DNA of 64,000 nucleotides from Paenibacillus glacialis (GTDB lineage: Bacteria > Bacillota > Bacilli > Paenibacillales > Paenibacillaceae). The DNA lies in NCBI RefSeq assembly GCF_001637205.1, contig NZ_LVJH01000029.1, positions 62,001 to 126,000 of the forward strand, given 5' to 3'. The notes beneath the pieces are model-generated. The model was not told where the DNA came from, searched no databases, and worked only from the letters and a program-made list of their open reading frames with translations. This document shows positions 18,145 through 27,440 of the stretch, one piece after another. The translations under genes and the position numbers were made by a program. Position 1 is the stretch's first letter; each line of letters begins with the position of its first letter.

Positions 18145-20229
18145 ATGGAAAATCGTGTTGAAATGCAATTAGGCGGAAGAACTTTAATCTTAGAAACAGG
18201 ACGGTTGGCTAAACAAGCGAATGCAGCAGTAACGGTTCGTTATGGAGAAACGGTCGTTTTGTGTACAGTAACAGCTTCAAATGAACCGAAGGATTTAGAC
18301 TTCTTCCCACTTACGGTGAACTATGAAGAAAGACTTTATGCTGTAGGTAAAATCCCAGGTGGTTTTATTAAGCGAGAAGGTAGACCAAGTGAGAAGGCTA
18401 TTCTTTCTAGTCGTCTAACGGACCGTCCTATTCGCCCATTATTCCCAGAAGGCTTCCGTAACGATGTTCAAGTTGCTAATCTGGTTATGAGTGTGGATCA
18501 AGACTGTGCGCCTGATATCGCAGCGATGATCGGAACTTCTGCAGCACTAAGCATTTCTGATGTTCCATTTAGTGGTCCAATTGGTGGAGTTGCAGTGGGT
18601 CGCAAAGATGGACAATTTATCATTAACCCAAACGTAGCAGATCAAGAAGTAAGTGATCTATACTTGGTTGTTGCAGGTACTGCAGATGCGATCATGATGG
18701 TTGAAGCAGAAGCGAATGAAATGCCTGAAGAAGTGATGCTTGAAGCAATCATGTTTGGTCATGATGAAATTAAGAAGATTGTTGCAACCATTAATGAATT
18801 GGTAGCTAAGGCTGGTAAACCAAAAATGGCAGTTAGGTTACATGCCGTGAACGATAACGCTAACCTTGAAGTTCGTGAATATGCAGCAAGCCAACTTAAA
18901 GATGCTGTTAAAATATCGGAAAAACATGCGCGCCAGGATGCCATTGATAAGATTAATGAAGCAACGGTAGCTTACTTTGAACAAAAGTACATAGAGACAC
19001 CGGAACTTATGAAAGACGTCAAGGAAATTCTGCACGATATTGTTAAAGAAGAAGTTAGACGTTTGATTACACATGATAAAGTACGTCCAGATGGACGGAA
19101 ATTGGAAGAGATTCGTGCAATCGAGTGTGATACGAATATCTTACCTCGTACCCATGGAACAGGATTGTTTACACGTGGACAAACACAAGCACTTAGTGTA
19201 TGTACCCTTGGTGCACTTGGAGATGTTCAAATTCTTGATGGTATTGACCCACAGGAATCGAAACGCTTTATGCATCATTACAACTTCCCTCCATTCAGCG
19301 TAGGGGAAGCTCGTCCTCTTCGTCCACCAGGTCGCCGTGAAATCGGACATGGTGCTCTTGGTGAACGTGCGATGGCTAAGGTTCTTCCTTCAGAGGTAGA
19401 ATTTCCTTATGCAATCCGTCTAGTATCCGAAGTATTGGAGTCCAATGGTTCAACTTCGCAAGCGAGTATCTGTGCTGGTATCCTCGCAATGATGGATGCA
19501 GGGGTTCCAATTAAGGCACCAGTAGCTGGTATTGCTATGGGACTTATTAAAGATGGAGATCATGTTTCGATCCTGTCTGATATTCAAGGGATGGAAGATC
19601 ATCTTGGAGATATGGACTTTAAAGTTGCGGGTACGGCAGTGGGTGTTACTGCTATTCAAATGGATATTAAGATTGATGGAATCAGTCGTCAAATTTTGCA
19701 AGACGCTTTGGATCAAGCAAGAGAAGGACGCTTGTTCATCTTGGATAAAATGGTTGCAGCTATTGCAGAACCAAGAACAAGTCTATCACAGTATGCACCG
19801 AAGATTATGACGATAAATATTAACCCAGAGCGCATTCGTGATGTTATTGGTGCTGGTGGTAAAATCATCAACAAGATCATTGAAGAGACTGGCGTTAAAA
19901 TTGATATTGAACAAGATGGACGAGTATTCATCGCTTCAACTAATGAAGAAATGAATCAAAAAGCACGTGCCATTATTGAAGGTATTGTCCGCCAAGTTGA
20001 AGTGGGCGAAATCTATGTAGGTACTGTGAAACGTATCGAGAAATTCGGTGCATTTGTGGAAATTCTTCCGAACAAGGAAGGTCTAGTTCACATTTCACAA
20101 TTGTCTACAGAACGCGTTGCTAAGTGTGAGGATGTTATTGCAATTGGTGACTCCATCACGGTTAAGGTAACCGAGATTGATCAACAAGGGCGTATCAATT
20201 TATCTCGCAAAGCTACATTGACCGTTTAA
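18145..20229 (+). CDS. pnp: Polyribonucleotide nucleotidyltransferase (PNPase)
   Basis: Phosphorolytic 3'-5' exoribonuclease that also acts in RNA tailing; it works with the RNase J and RNase Y genes found later in this window. The 694-residue protein has two RNase PH domains separated by an alpha-helical domain. [20 protein letters not shown] lies in the first and [20 protein letters not shown] in the second. A KH domain ([17 protein letters not shown]) begins near residue 564 and an S1 domain ([19 protein letters not shown]) near 623. AAAAGGAGGG precedes the ATG. A terminator and repeat copy B follow. Confidence 0.98.
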   Translation: MENRVEMQLGGRTLILETGRLAKQANAAVTVRYGETVVLCTVTASNEPKDLDFFPLTVNYEERLYAVGKIPGGFIKREGRPSEKAILSSRLTDRPIRPLFPEGFRNDVQVANLVMSVDQDCAPDIAAMIGTSAALSISDVPFSGPIGGVAVGRKDGQFIINPNVADQEVSDLYLVVAGTADAIMMVEAEANEMPEEVMLEAIMFGHDEIKKIVATINELVAKAGKPKMAVRLHAVNDNANLEVREYAASQLKDAVKISEKHARQDAIDKINEATVAYFEQKYIETPELMKDVKEILHDIVKEEVRRLITHDKVRPDGRKLEEIRAIECDTNILPRTHGTGLFTRGQTQALSVCTLGALGDVQILDGIDPQESKRFMHHYNFPPFSVGEARPLRPPGRREIGHGALGERAMAKVLPSEVEFPYAIRLVSEVLESNGSTSQASICAGILAMMDAGVPIKAPVAGIAMGLIKDGDHVSILSDIQGMEDHLGDMDFKVAGTAVGVTAIQMDIKIDGISRQILQDALDQAREGRLFILDKMVAAIAEPRTSLSQYAPKIMTININPERIRDVIGAGGKIINKIIEETGVKIDIEQDGRVFIASTNEEMNQKARAIIEGIVRQVEVGEIYVGTVKRIEKFGAFVEILPNKEGLVHISQLSTERVAKCEDVIAIGDSITVKVTEIDQQGRINLSRKATLTV

Positions 20230-20267
20230 TCGTTGATACAATGAGGTTCATATACTAAATTAGAGAA

Positions 20268-20303
20268 AAGAGACAGAAAGCTTCATATTCTGGCTCTTTT
20301 TTT
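20268..20303 (+). terminator. pnp terminator
   Basis: AAGAGACAGAA (20268-20278) pairs with TTCTGGCTCTT with one mismatch, and a run of seven or more T follows. Repeat copy B begins directly after the T run. Confidence 0.7.
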
Positions 20304-20406
20304 AAAATATAAGAAAGTATAAGTTTCACTTGATACTTTATTCCTTATATTTCCGCGTAAAACGGATGACGTTCTTGATAAAGGATGGCGTAGCAATTTC
20401 TACTTG
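20304..20406 (+). repeat. Dispersed terminator-adjacent repeat, copy B
   Basis: The 5' module has a perfect AAATATAAG/CTTATATTT pairing around an inner hairpin. The inner hairpin is AAAGTATAAGT, loop TTC, ACTTGATACTTT, with one bulged G. The 33 nt at 20305-20337 are identical to copies C and E. The 3' module has AAAACGGATGACG and GGATGGCGTAGC, and ends in TTTCTACTTG at 20406. It lies between the pnp terminator and ylxY. Confidence 0.85.
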
Positions 20407-20483
20407 AATGTATCTCCCTATTCATATTCCATTTGTTCTGTTCATATGATGGGACAAAGCTGACAAGGGAGATGAAATATTGT

Positions 20484-21461
20484 ATGAGTACGAGAAAGTT
20501 CGCTATTTTGCTGGCTTGTTTTACGATTGTGATCGGAATCAGCCAAATAAGTAGTATCAAACAATTTATAGAGAATGGGCGGAGTGGCACGGTCTCACAA
20601 GAAGTCTTTCAGTTAACGAATAATATCTCGGAAGAAGATCCCTTATATCGTGAAATAAAAGCTAAGGCTTTAAGTATGAGGATTGAGCCTGTGGATGCTA
20701 AAGTTGACCGGGTATGGAAAGCTATTCCTGGTTACAATGGATTAGAAGTAGACGTAGATGAAACATACAGACAAGCCAAGGCTACAGGGAGTACAACCTC
20801 GATTACATACAAGTATCGCCAACTGATTCCAAAAGTAGGGCTCAGTGATCTTGAAGTTCAACCGATATATAGAGGCAACCCTGCTAAACCCATGGTGTCA
20901 CTAATGATCAATGTGGCTTGGGGAAATGAGTTTATTGTGCCTATGTTAAATACGTTGGATCAGGAGAAGGTCAAAGCCACTTTCTTCTTTGATGGAAGAT
21001 GGTTAAAGAACAACGTAGAAGTAGCGAAGGAAATTCAAAAAAGAGGACATGAATTATCTAATCATGCATATTCACATGCTAATATGAGTCAGTTGAGTGA
21101 AGAAAGAGCAATTGAAGAAATAAGCAAAACTCAGAAGCTGTTGAAGGATGAATTGGGTGAAGAGAAAAAATGGTTCGCGCCTCCTTCTGGAGATTTCGAT
21201 AGTGATACGGTTCGAATTGCCAAAGGACTTGGCATGCATACTGTATTATGGACATTGGATACGGTAGATTGGCAACACCCTTCTCCTGCGTCGATCGTGA
21301 ACAAAATATCTAACAAAGTAGAACCAGGATATCTCATATTAATGCACCCGACCTCATCATCCTCTCAGGCTTTACAGGGGATGATTCAAGCGATTAAAGC
21401 GAAAGGTTTGAGTTTAGGGACGGTAAGCCAAACACTTTCTTCAGAACGGATACTACCCTGA
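20484..21461 (+). CDS. ylxY: YlxY-like sporulation polysaccharide deacetylase-fold protein
   Basis: NodB-fold protein of the sporulation-associated YlxY family, predicted to sit outside the membrane. A hydrophobic segment at residues about 6-22 is a signal or anchor. The NodB domain begins near residue 135. Motif 1, normally TFDDG, reads NVAWG here, so the catalytic aspartate pair is missing. The metal-binding HxxxH is kept (HAYSH near 193), as is WTLDTVDWQHP. This suggests altered or no deacetylase activity. The ATG at 20484 is chosen; an ATG at 20472 touches the AAGGGAG site. It lies between pnp and the M16 peptidase, as in B. subtilis. Confidence 0.85.
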   Translation: MSTRKFAILLACFTIVIGISQISSIKQFIENGRSGTVSQEVFQLTNNISEEDPLYREIKAKALSMRIEPVDAKVDRVWKAIPGYNGLEVDVDETYRQAKATGSTTSITYKYRQLIPKVGLSDLEVQPIYRGNPAKPMVSLMINVAWGNEFIVPMLNTLDQEKVKATFFFDGRWLKNNVEVAKEIQKRGHELSNHAYSHANMSQLSEERAIEEISKTQKLLKDELGEEKKWFAPPSGDFDSDTVRIAKGLGMHTVLWTLDTVDWQHPSPASIVNKISNKVEPGYLILMHPTSSSSQALQGMIQAIKAKGLSLGTVSQTLSSERILP

Positions 21462-21547
21462 ATAGTTGAGTGAAGCTTAATTATTTGGTAGGATAGGGAA
21501 TGCATTTATATTGAAGTATGTAGGTTTCATAATAGGAGGGCCTTCAA

Positions 21548-22816
21548 GTGGAAAAAATAAAGCTAAGTAACGGCCTGAGAGTAGTTATGGAGAAAATTCC
21601 AAATTGCCGTTCCGTATCATTCGGGATATGGGTAAAGACAGGTTCGAGATATGAGAATCTTGAGAACAATGGGGTTTCTCATTTCATCGAGCACATGCTC
21701 TTTAAAGGAACAGAACGATTTAATGCAAAAGAGATCGCAGAACAGTTTGACGCTATTGGAGGTAATGTGAATGCATTTACATCCAAAGAATATACATGTT
21801 ATTACGCAAAAGTACTTGATGAACATTTACCTATAGCGGTAGATGTACTTGCGGATATGTTCTTTCGATCTAATATTGATGATCTGGAACTTTCTAAAGA
21901 AAAGAATGTTATTCTTGAAGAAATTTCAATGTACGAAGATACCCCAGATGATATCGTTCATGATTTAATGGCAAAAGCAGTGTATGGGGAACATCCGTTG
22001 GCTTACCCTATCTTAGGAACAAGAGAGCTCTTAGAAAATATGAATTCAAAACATCTTAGAGCGTATATGGGTGAGCATTATACCATCGAGAACACCGTGA
22101 TAAGCGTAGCAGGTAATATTGATGAACGTCTCGTTGAGTTATTGGAACGACATTTTGGTGATTTCCAGAATCACGGAAGTGAAAGTGAGATCGTAGTTCC
22201 TGAGTTTCAAAGTAGTGTCTTATTTCACAAGAAAAAAACAGAACAGAACCATATATGTATGTCATTTCCGGGCTGTGCCATCGATGATGAAAGACAATAT
22301 GCCATGGTATTGTTGAATAATGCCATAGGTGGGGGAATGAGTTCTCGCTTATTTCAAGAAATCCGTGAGAAACACGGACTGGCATACGCAGTCTATTCCT
22401 ACCATAGTTCCCATGCGGACAATGGATTGTTCACTATTTATGCGGGTACCGCTCCTAAACAAACGAAACAGGTCATGGACCTGACGAAAGAAGTCTTATT
22501 TGACCTCGCTACAAAGGGCCTAAGTGAAGATGAGCTGCGTAAAGGAAAAGAGCAACTGAAAGGAAGCCTTATACTTAGCTTAGAAGGTACAGGTAGTCGG
22601 ATGAATCGATTAGGTAAAAATGAACTGATGCTTGGTAGACATTATTCGTTAGATGAAATGATCGCTAATATTGAGAAAGTATCTATGAATGATGTTGAAT
22701 CATTACTCGATCATATGTTTAGTGAACCAACCTCCATCGCGATGGTAGGTGCAACAGATAAAACTATTTCAAGTGTAAGGAGAGATGACTTTGTCACATT
22801 ACGTGCAAATAAATAA
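21548..22816 (+). CDS. ymxG: M16 family zinc peptidase (YmxG/MlpA type)
   Basis: Processing-peptidase-like zinc metalloprotease of the pitrilysin family. The inverted zinc motif HFIEH is at residues 45-49, and the downstream glutamate region follows ([17 protein letters not shown]). The C-terminal half has the second M16 fold ([20 protein letters not shown]). The 422-residue length is normal. It starts at GTG (21548) with AGGAGGG upstream. The gene end overlaps dut. B. subtilis has the same gene after ylxY; its substrate is not established from sequence. Confidence 0.93.
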   Translation: MEKIKLSNGLRVVMEKIPNCRSVSFGIWVKTGSRYENLENNGVSHFIEHMLFKGTERFNAKEIAEQFDAIGGNVNAFTSKEYTCYYAKVLDEHLPIAVDVLADMFFRSNIDDLELSKEKNVILEEISMYEDTPDDIVHDLMAKAVYGEHPLAYPILGTRELLENMNSKHLRAYMGEHYTIENTVISVAGNIDERLVELLERHFGDFQNHGSESEIVVPEFQSSVLFHKKKTEQNHICMSFPGCAIDDERQYAMVLLNNAIGGGMSSRLFQEIREKHGLAYAVYSYHSSHADNGLFTIYAGTAPKQTKQVMDLTKEVLFDLATKGLSEDELRKGKEQLKGSLILSLEGTGSRMNRLGKNELMLGRHYSLDEMIANIEKVSMNDVESLLDHMFSEPTSIAMVGATDKTISSVRRDDFVTLRANK

Positions 22817-23237
22817 GTTACCTGGGAATGAAGATGTTAAACTCCCTGAAAAAATGTCTCGTTTAGCCTCGGGATACGATTTGTATTCAGCGGTTGAAGA
22901 AGATGTAATCTTGCAACCAGGGGAACGAAAATTAATACCTACTGGATTTGCGATCGCTATGCCAGAAGGACTTGAAGCACAAATTCGTCCGCGTAGTGGA
23001 CTGGCACTCAAGCATGGCATAACGTGTTTGAATACGCCTGGAACGATTGATGCCGACTATCGTGGGGAGATTAGAGTTCTTTTGATTAACCTGGGAGATG
23101 CACCATTTACCATTGTTAGAAACGAACGGATCGCTCAAATGGTGTTCCAAATCGTTCCTCAAGTGGAATGGGAATTCGTAGAGGAGCTCTCGGAGACCGT
23201 ACGTGGTGACGGTGGATTTGGTCATACAGGTAAATAA
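22791..23237 (+). CDS. dut: dUTP diphosphatase (trimeric dUTPase)
   Basis: Hydrolyses dUTP to dUMP and pyrophosphate, keeping uracil out of DNA. The motifs are in order: [54 protein letters not shown] and the C-terminal glycine-rich [10 protein letters not shown] that closes over the active site. AAGGAG at 22777-22782 gives 8-nt spacing to a TTG at 22791 but only 2 nt to the ATG at 22785, so TTG is preferred (148 residues). It overlaps the end of ymxG. Repeat copy C begins right after the stop. Confidence 0.94.
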   Translation: MSHYVQINKLPGNEDVKLPEKMSRLASGYDLYSAVEEDVILQPGERKLIPTGFAIAMPEGLEAQIRPRSGLALKHGITCLNTPGTIDADYRGEIRVLLINLGDAPFTIVRNERIAQMVFQIVPQVEWEFVEELSETVRGDGGFGHTGK

Positions 23238-23241
23238 TGAA

Positions 23242-23342
23242 GTAAGAAGAATCGGCTACACCGTCCCTTAAGGGCGGGTATCCGTCTCTTCCGAAATATA
23301 AGATGCAGAGTATCAAGTGAAACTTATACTTTCTTATATTTT
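23242..23342 (-). repeat. Dispersed terminator-adjacent repeat, copy C (reverse)
   Basis: Same element in opposite orientation. The complement of 23309-23341 is identical over 33 nt to copies B and E. On the minus strand its 3' module reads GAGACGGATACCC, then GCCCTTAAGGGAC, then GGTGTAGCCGATTCTTCTTAC. It fills the gap between the dut stop and the terminator at 23349. The AAATATAAG end again faces the terminator. Confidence 0.85.
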
Positions 23343-23348
23343 GAAATT

Positions 23349-23394
23349 GAGCTAACGAATGACCTTAAGAAGGTGTTCGTTAGCTCTTTTTTTT
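23349..23394 (+). terminator. Strong terminator after dut
   Basis: GAGCTAACGAA (23349-23359) and TTCGTTAGCTC (23376-23386) form an 11-bp perfect stem followed by eight T. It separates the dut transcript from dpaA. Confidence 0.85.
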
Positions 23395-23408
23395 GTCCGC
23401 ACATTCAT

Positions 23409-23437
23409 CACCTCTTCTTAGGCTATCGCATATCATG
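23409..23437 (+). promoter_or_regulatory. Possible sigma-K-like promoter before dpaA
   Basis: CACC (23409-23412), a 16-bp spacer and CATATCATG (23429-23437) resemble the mother-cell sigma-K pattern (AC, about 16-17 bp, CATAnnnTA), with one mismatch in the -10. The dipicolinate synthase operon is sigma-K-controlled in B. subtilis. This is a weak match. Confidence 0.3.
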
Positions 23438-23477
23438 CTCATATAGCACTTGGAATTGTGAAAGGAGCGACATCCTA

Positions 23478-24377
23478 ATGCTGACTGGAGTTAGAGTTGT
23501 GTTCCTAGGCGGGGATGCAAGACAGATAGAAGTGATTCGAAAGTGTTCTCAGATGGATGCAGTAGTCTCCATCGTGGGATTCAATGAGCTCACAGATCAG
23601 TTGAAAGACATCACAAGAGATCAACTTTCTTCCTCGCTGTTAGAGACAGCGGATGTTCTTGTACTGCCTGTAATGGGATGTGACGACGAAGGAAAGATCA
23701 TGACGCTATTCTCTTCCGAGTCACTACTGCTTCTGGATGAGCATATTGCAGCACTATCAAAAGAATGTACAGTGTATACGGGAATAGCAAAACCACATTT
23801 AAGGAACATGTGCGCACGAAATAAGATTAATCTTGTTGAAATGCTCGACAGAGATGATGTGGCAATCTATAATTCTATCCCTACAGCTGAAGGTGCCTTG
23901 ATGATGGCTATTCAGAACACCGATTTCACGATACATGGATCGACTTGTATGGTTCTGGGAATGGGGCGCACGGGATTTACAATGGCCAGAAGTTTACAAG
24001 GATTAGGAGCAAAAGTTAGGATGGGTGTTAGGACAAAAGAGCACTTTGCAAGGGCAGATGAGATGGGCTGGGAGCCTTTCATGACAAGGGATTTGGGGGA
24101 TAAAGTGGGCAATATCAACTTGCTTTTTAATACGATACCGACTATGATAGTCACAGCACAAATCCTGTCCCAAATGTCTCCAAATGCAGTGATTATTGAC
24201 CTTGCTTCGGCCCCGGGTGGGTGTGATTTCCGTTATGCGGAGAAGCGGGGAATTAAGGCGCTGCTTGCCCCTGGTCTGCCTGGTATCGTTGCTCCCAAAA
24301 CGGCGGGTATTATCATTGCCAATGCGTTGGTACAGTTGATTTCGGAAGAAATCATGATTCGGGGGGATGCGGGATGA
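23478..24377 (+). CDS. dpaA: Dipicolinate synthase subunit A
   Basis: With DpaB it oxidises dihydrodipicolinate (from DapA) to dipicolinic acid in the mother cell for the spore core. The 299-residue protein starts MLTGVRVVFLGGDARQIEVI, closely like B. subtilis SpoVFA. A Rossmann motif, VLGMGRTGFTMARSL, lies near residue 157. DLASAPGGCDF and APGLPGIVAPKTAG follow. ATG at 23478 is preceded by AAAGGAG 10 bases upstream. It overlaps dpaB by 4 bp and heads the dpaA-dpaB-asd-dapG-dapA operon. Confidence 0.95.
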   Translation: MLTGVRVVFLGGDARQIEVIRKCSQMDAVVSIVGFNELTDQLKDITRDQLSSSLLETADVLVLPVMGCDDEGKIMTLFSSESLLLLDEHIAALSKECTVYTGIAKPHLRNMCARNKINLVEMLDRDDVAIYNSIPTAEGALMMAIQNTDFTIHGSTCMVLGMGRTGFTMARSLQGLGAKVRMGVRTKEHFARADEMGWEPFMTRDLGDKVGNINLLFNTIPTMIVTAQILSQMSPNAVIIDLASAPGGCDFRYAEKRGIKALLAPGLPGIVAPKTAGIIIANALVQLISEEIMIRGDAG

Positions 24378-24970
24378 AGTGGCAGGGAAAGACAGTAGGG
24401 TATGCAATTACAGGATCACATTGTACGATTGAAGAAGTAATGCCACAGATTTCTCGATTTATAGATGAGGGTGCTAACGTAGTGCCAATTGTTTCAAATA
24501 CGGTACAAAATACGGATACTCGCTTTGGAACTTCTGAAAATTGGTTAAAACAGTTGAAAGATATAACAGGGAATGATATCATTTCTACAATTGTTGGAGC
24601 GGAACCACTAGGGCCGTCTAAATTACTAGATGTACTAGTCATTGGACCTTGTACGGGTACTACGACAAGTAAGCTTGCAAATGCTATGACGGATACACCG
24701 GTGTTAATGGCAGCAAAAGCCCAAATGCGTAACGGTCGTCCGTTGGTATTAGCTATATCCACAAATGATGGATTAGGTCTGAATGCAGCTAACATTGCTA
24801 AGCTGTTGGTGACGAAAAACATTTATTTTGTTCCATTTGGTCAGGATAATCCACAGCAAAAGCCGAATTCGCTCGTAGCAAAGATGGATCTGATTCCAGA
24901 AACATGTTTTGCTGCACTTAGTGGAACTCAGCTACAACCTATGATTATCGAACGGTTTCAATTTGCTTAA
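24374..24970 (+). CDS. dpaB: Dipicolinate synthase subunit B
   Basis: Flavoprotein-like subunit of dipicolinate synthase. The 198 residues show the family's flavin-fold start, KTVGYAITGSHCTIEEVMPQ, and further on VIGPCTGTTTSKLANAMTD and NIYFVPFGQDNPQQKPNSLV. The start overlaps the dpaA stop (ATGA), so the subunits are probably made in matched amounts. It precedes asd by 53 bp. Together the two genes are a reliable marker of an endospore former. Confidence 0.95.
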   Translation: MKWQGKTVGYAITGSHCTIEEVMPQISRFIDEGANVVPIVSNTVQNTDTRFGTSENWLKQLKDITGNDIISTIVGAEPLGPSKLLDVLVIGPCTGTTTSKLANAMTDTPVLMAAKAQMRNGRPLVLAISTNDGLGLNAANIAKLLVTKNIYFVPFGQDNPQQKPNSLVAKMDLIPETCFAALSGTQLQPMIIERFQFA

Positions 24971-25023
24971 GCAATTATAAATAGATTATGAATGTCATAA
25001 TTAGATAAGGGGAGATACGGCAA

Positions 25024-26070
25024 ATGAGCAATCAAAAGTTTAATGTTGCTGTTGTAGGAGCGACAGGAGCAGTTGGAGAACAGATTTTAGGACTATTGGA
25101 GAAACGTGATTTTCCAATTGGTAAGTTAAAGCTGTTATCATCTGCACGTTCTGCAGGCACTGTCATTAACTTTAAGGGCCTAGATGTAATAGTAGAAGAA
25201 GCTACCCCTGATAGTTTTGAAGGTATTGATATCGCGTTATTTAGTGCGGGTGGAGATGTGAGTAAAGAGTTTGCTCCACATGCCATTCGTCATGGTGCTG
25301 TATGTATTGATAATACGAATGCTTACCGTATGGATCCAACTACACCTTTAGTTGTTCCTGAAGTTAATGCTGAGAAGATTAACGATCATGTAGGAATTAT
25401 TGCGAATCCGAATTGCTCTACGATCCAAATGGTAGCTACACTGAAGCCTTTGCAAGATGCTTACGGTATCGACCGTATTATCGTGTCAACTTATCAGGCA
25501 GTATCTGGGGCAGGAAGTCAGGCTATCGATGAATTACTTCGCCAAAGCAAAGCTGTGTTGGATAACGATCATGTTGAACCGCAGATTTTACCAGTCGGTT
25601 CACTTCCAGTTAAGCATCAAATTGCTTTTAATGCGATTCCTCAAATTGATAAATTTCAGGATAATGGTTATACCCTTGAAGAAATGAAAATGGTTAATGA
25701 GACTAAGAAAATAATGGGTGACGAAACCATTAACGTAACTGCAACTTGTGTACGTATCCCAGTTGTTTATGGTCATTCCGAGTCCGTATATGTGGAATTG
25801 AAACAAGATTATGATCTAGGTGAAGTGAAGAAACTTCTTGAAAATTCCCCAGGAATTACAGTAGTAGATGATCCTTCAACTCAATCTTATCCACTTGCGA
25901 CAGAGGCTGCCGGAAAACCAGATGTGTTTGTTGGTCGTTTGCGACGGGATCTAGGACATCAAAGAGGACTGAACTTGTGGATCGTATCCGATAACCTCTT
26001 AAAAGGTGCGGCTTGGAATGCTGTACAGATCGCTGAGATTATCGTATCTAAGCATTCCGAACGTTCATAA
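25024..26070 (+). CDS. asd: Aspartate-semialdehyde dehydrogenase
   Basis: Reduces aspartyl phosphate to aspartate semialdehyde with NADPH, feeding lysine, diaminopimelate, dipicolinate, threonine and methionine. The NADP-binding VVGATGAVGEQIL is at residues 10-22 or so. The catalytic cysteine is Cys131 in NPNCSTIQMV, and the substrate-binding region includes HQIAFNAIPQID. It has 348 residues. GGGGAGA precedes the ATG. It lies between dpaB and dapG in the order known from B. subtilis. No terminator is seen to either side. Confidence 0.97.
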   Translation: MSNQKFNVAVVGATGAVGEQILGLLEKRDFPIGKLKLLSSARSAGTVINFKGLDVIVEEATPDSFEGIDIALFSAGGDVSKEFAPHAIRHGAVCIDNTNAYRMDPTTPLVVPEVNAEKINDHVGIIANPNCSTIQMVATLKPLQDAYGIDRIIVSTYQAVSGAGSQAIDELLRQSKAVLDNDHVEPQILPVGSLPVKHQIAFNAIPQIDKFQDNGYTLEEMKMVNETKKIMGDETINVTATCVRIPVVYGHSESVYVELKQDYDLGEVKKLLENSPGITVVDDPSTQSYPLATEAAGKPDVFVGRLRRDLGHQRGLNLWIVSDNLLKGAAWNAVQIAEIIVSKHSERS

Positions 26071-26095
26071 GGTAAACATATTTGGAGGAATGGAA

Positions 26096-27313
26096 ATGCG
26101 TATCTTAGTACAGAAATTCGGTGGAACCTCTTTGTCCTCACCACAGGCGAGAGAACATGTCATTTCACATATAAAAAGAGAGTTAGATGAGAATTATAAT
26201 CTAGTGGTTGTTGTTTCTGCCATGGGTAGACGTGGAGAACCCTATGCGACTGATACATTACTCGAGTGGATTGTTCAGAATGGTGATGCACTACCTGATC
26301 GGGAAAAAGACTTACTGCTATGTTGCGGTGAAATCATATCTGCAACTACTTTATGCAGCTTGTTAAAAATTGAAGGAATCTCTTCAACGGTTCTAACGGG
26401 CGCGCAAGCAGGGTTTGAAACTGATGATCATCACGGTAATGCACGCATTCTGGATGTTCGTCCTACACGAATTATTGAGGAGTTCAACAATCATAAGGTA
26501 GTTATCGTAACTGGTTTTCAGGGACAGACTACTTCTGGGGATTTCACCACACTTGGAAGAGGGGGTAGTGATACCTCAGCGACTGCATTAGGCGCAGCTC
26601 TTCATGCAGAAATGGTAGATATTTATACCGATGTTAACGGTGTATTGACTGCAGATCCACGTATTGTAGAAGATGCAAAGCCTTTAACGATCGTCAGTTA
26701 TGCTGAAATATGTAATATGGCCTATCAAGGAGCTAAAGTGATTCATCCTCGTGCTGTTGAAATTGCGATGCAAGCACAAATTCCTGTGCGTATTCGTTCG
26801 ACATTCTCAGAGAACGAAGGTACACTAGTTACCCACCCAGAAGGATTTCACGACGTTCAATCAGGTGTCGTGGATCGTTTTGTTACGGGAATAGCGTATG
26901 TGAGCAACGTAACTCAAATTACGGTAGACTGTTTTGATGGACCTAGCAATCTACAGTTGAAAGTATTTAAATCAATGGCAGAGAATTCAATCAGTGTTGA
27001 TTTTATTAATATTACACCTACGGGTGCAGTATATACTGTGTTTGATCATGAGTCGGAGCGGGCACTGAGTGTGCTGCAAGAGATGGATCTGCGACCAAAG
27101 AGCTTATCAGGATGTGCTAAAGTGTCTGTTATTGGCGGTGGGATCAACGGTGTGCCTGGAATTATGGCTAGAATCGTGGAGTCTTTAACTGAACAAAACA
27201 TACAAATACTGCAATCAGCGGATTCAAACACGACCATTTGGGTGCTTGTAAAGAAGGAAGATATGGTTCAATCTTTACGGTCGCTTCACACGGAATTTGA
27301 GCTGAATCGCTAA
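26096..27313 (+). CDS. dapG: Aspartate kinase I (DapG type)
   Basis: Phosphorylates aspartate, first step of the diaminopimelate/lysine/dipicolinate branch. KFGGTS is at residues 7-12 and the kinase core continues with TTLGRGGSDTSATALGAAL. Two ACT domains form the C-terminal third (ITVDCFDGPSNLQLKVF and VSVIGGGINGVPGIMARI); in B. subtilis the enzyme is inhibited by diaminopimelate. ATG at 26096 is chosen because GGAGG (26084-26088) lies 7 bases before it, while the ATG at 26090 is one base away. The resulting 405 residues equal the usual size. Confidence 0.95.
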   Translation: MRILVQKFGGTSLSSPQAREHVISHIKRELDENYNLVVVVSAMGRRGEPYATDTLLEWIVQNGDALPDREKDLLLCCGEIISATTLCSLLKIEGISSTVLTGAQAGFETDDHHGNARILDVRPTRIIEEFNNHKVVIVTGFQGQTTSGDFTTLGRGGSDTSATALGAALHAEMVDIYTDVNGVLTADPRIVEDAKPLTIVSYAEICNMAYQGAKVIHPRAVEIAMQAQIPVRIRSTFSENEGTLVTHPEGFHDVQSGVVDRFVTGIAYVSNVTQITVDCFDGPSNLQLKVFKSMAENSISVDFINITPTGAVYTVFDHESERALSVLQEMDLRPKSLSGCAKVSVIGGGINGVPGIMARIVESLTEQNIQILQSADSNTTIWVLVKKEDMVQSLRSLHTEFELNR

Positions 27314-27321
27314 TGGCAATG

Positions 27322-27433
27322 AGTTAAGTTTCCTACGGAAACTTTTAGCTTTTGCTTGCGAGGTTAAGTTTCCTACGGAAACTTTTTAGCCTATGCTCTC
27401 GAAGTCAAGTTTCCTAAGGAAACTTTTAGGAGG
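27322..27433 (+). repeat. Three tandem palindromic units in the dapA leader
   Basis: The perfect palindrome-type hairpin AAGTTTCCTACGGAAACTT occurs at 27326-27344 and 27366-27384. A variant with TAA in the loop is at 27407-27425. The period is 40-41 bp. The third hairpin is followed at once by TTAGGAGG, so its 3' arm abuts the dapA ribosome site. Between hairpins are GCTTTTGCTTGCGAGG and CTATGCTCTCGAAG. The array fills the dapG-dapA gap. It might tune translation or mRNA stability of dapA relative to dapG. Confidence 0.85.
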
Positions 27434-27440
27434 AACTAAA

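Noticed and set aside
24971..25023. Lysine riboswitch before asd, dapG or dapA
   Set aside because: The gaps (53 bp, 25 bp and about 127 bp occupied by the palindromic array) are too short or have the wrong content for the L box.
27322..27433. CRISPR-like array (repeated palindromes with about 21-bp spacers)
   Set aside because: Only three units, the spacers resemble each other and the last unit merges with the dapA ribosome site; no cas genes.
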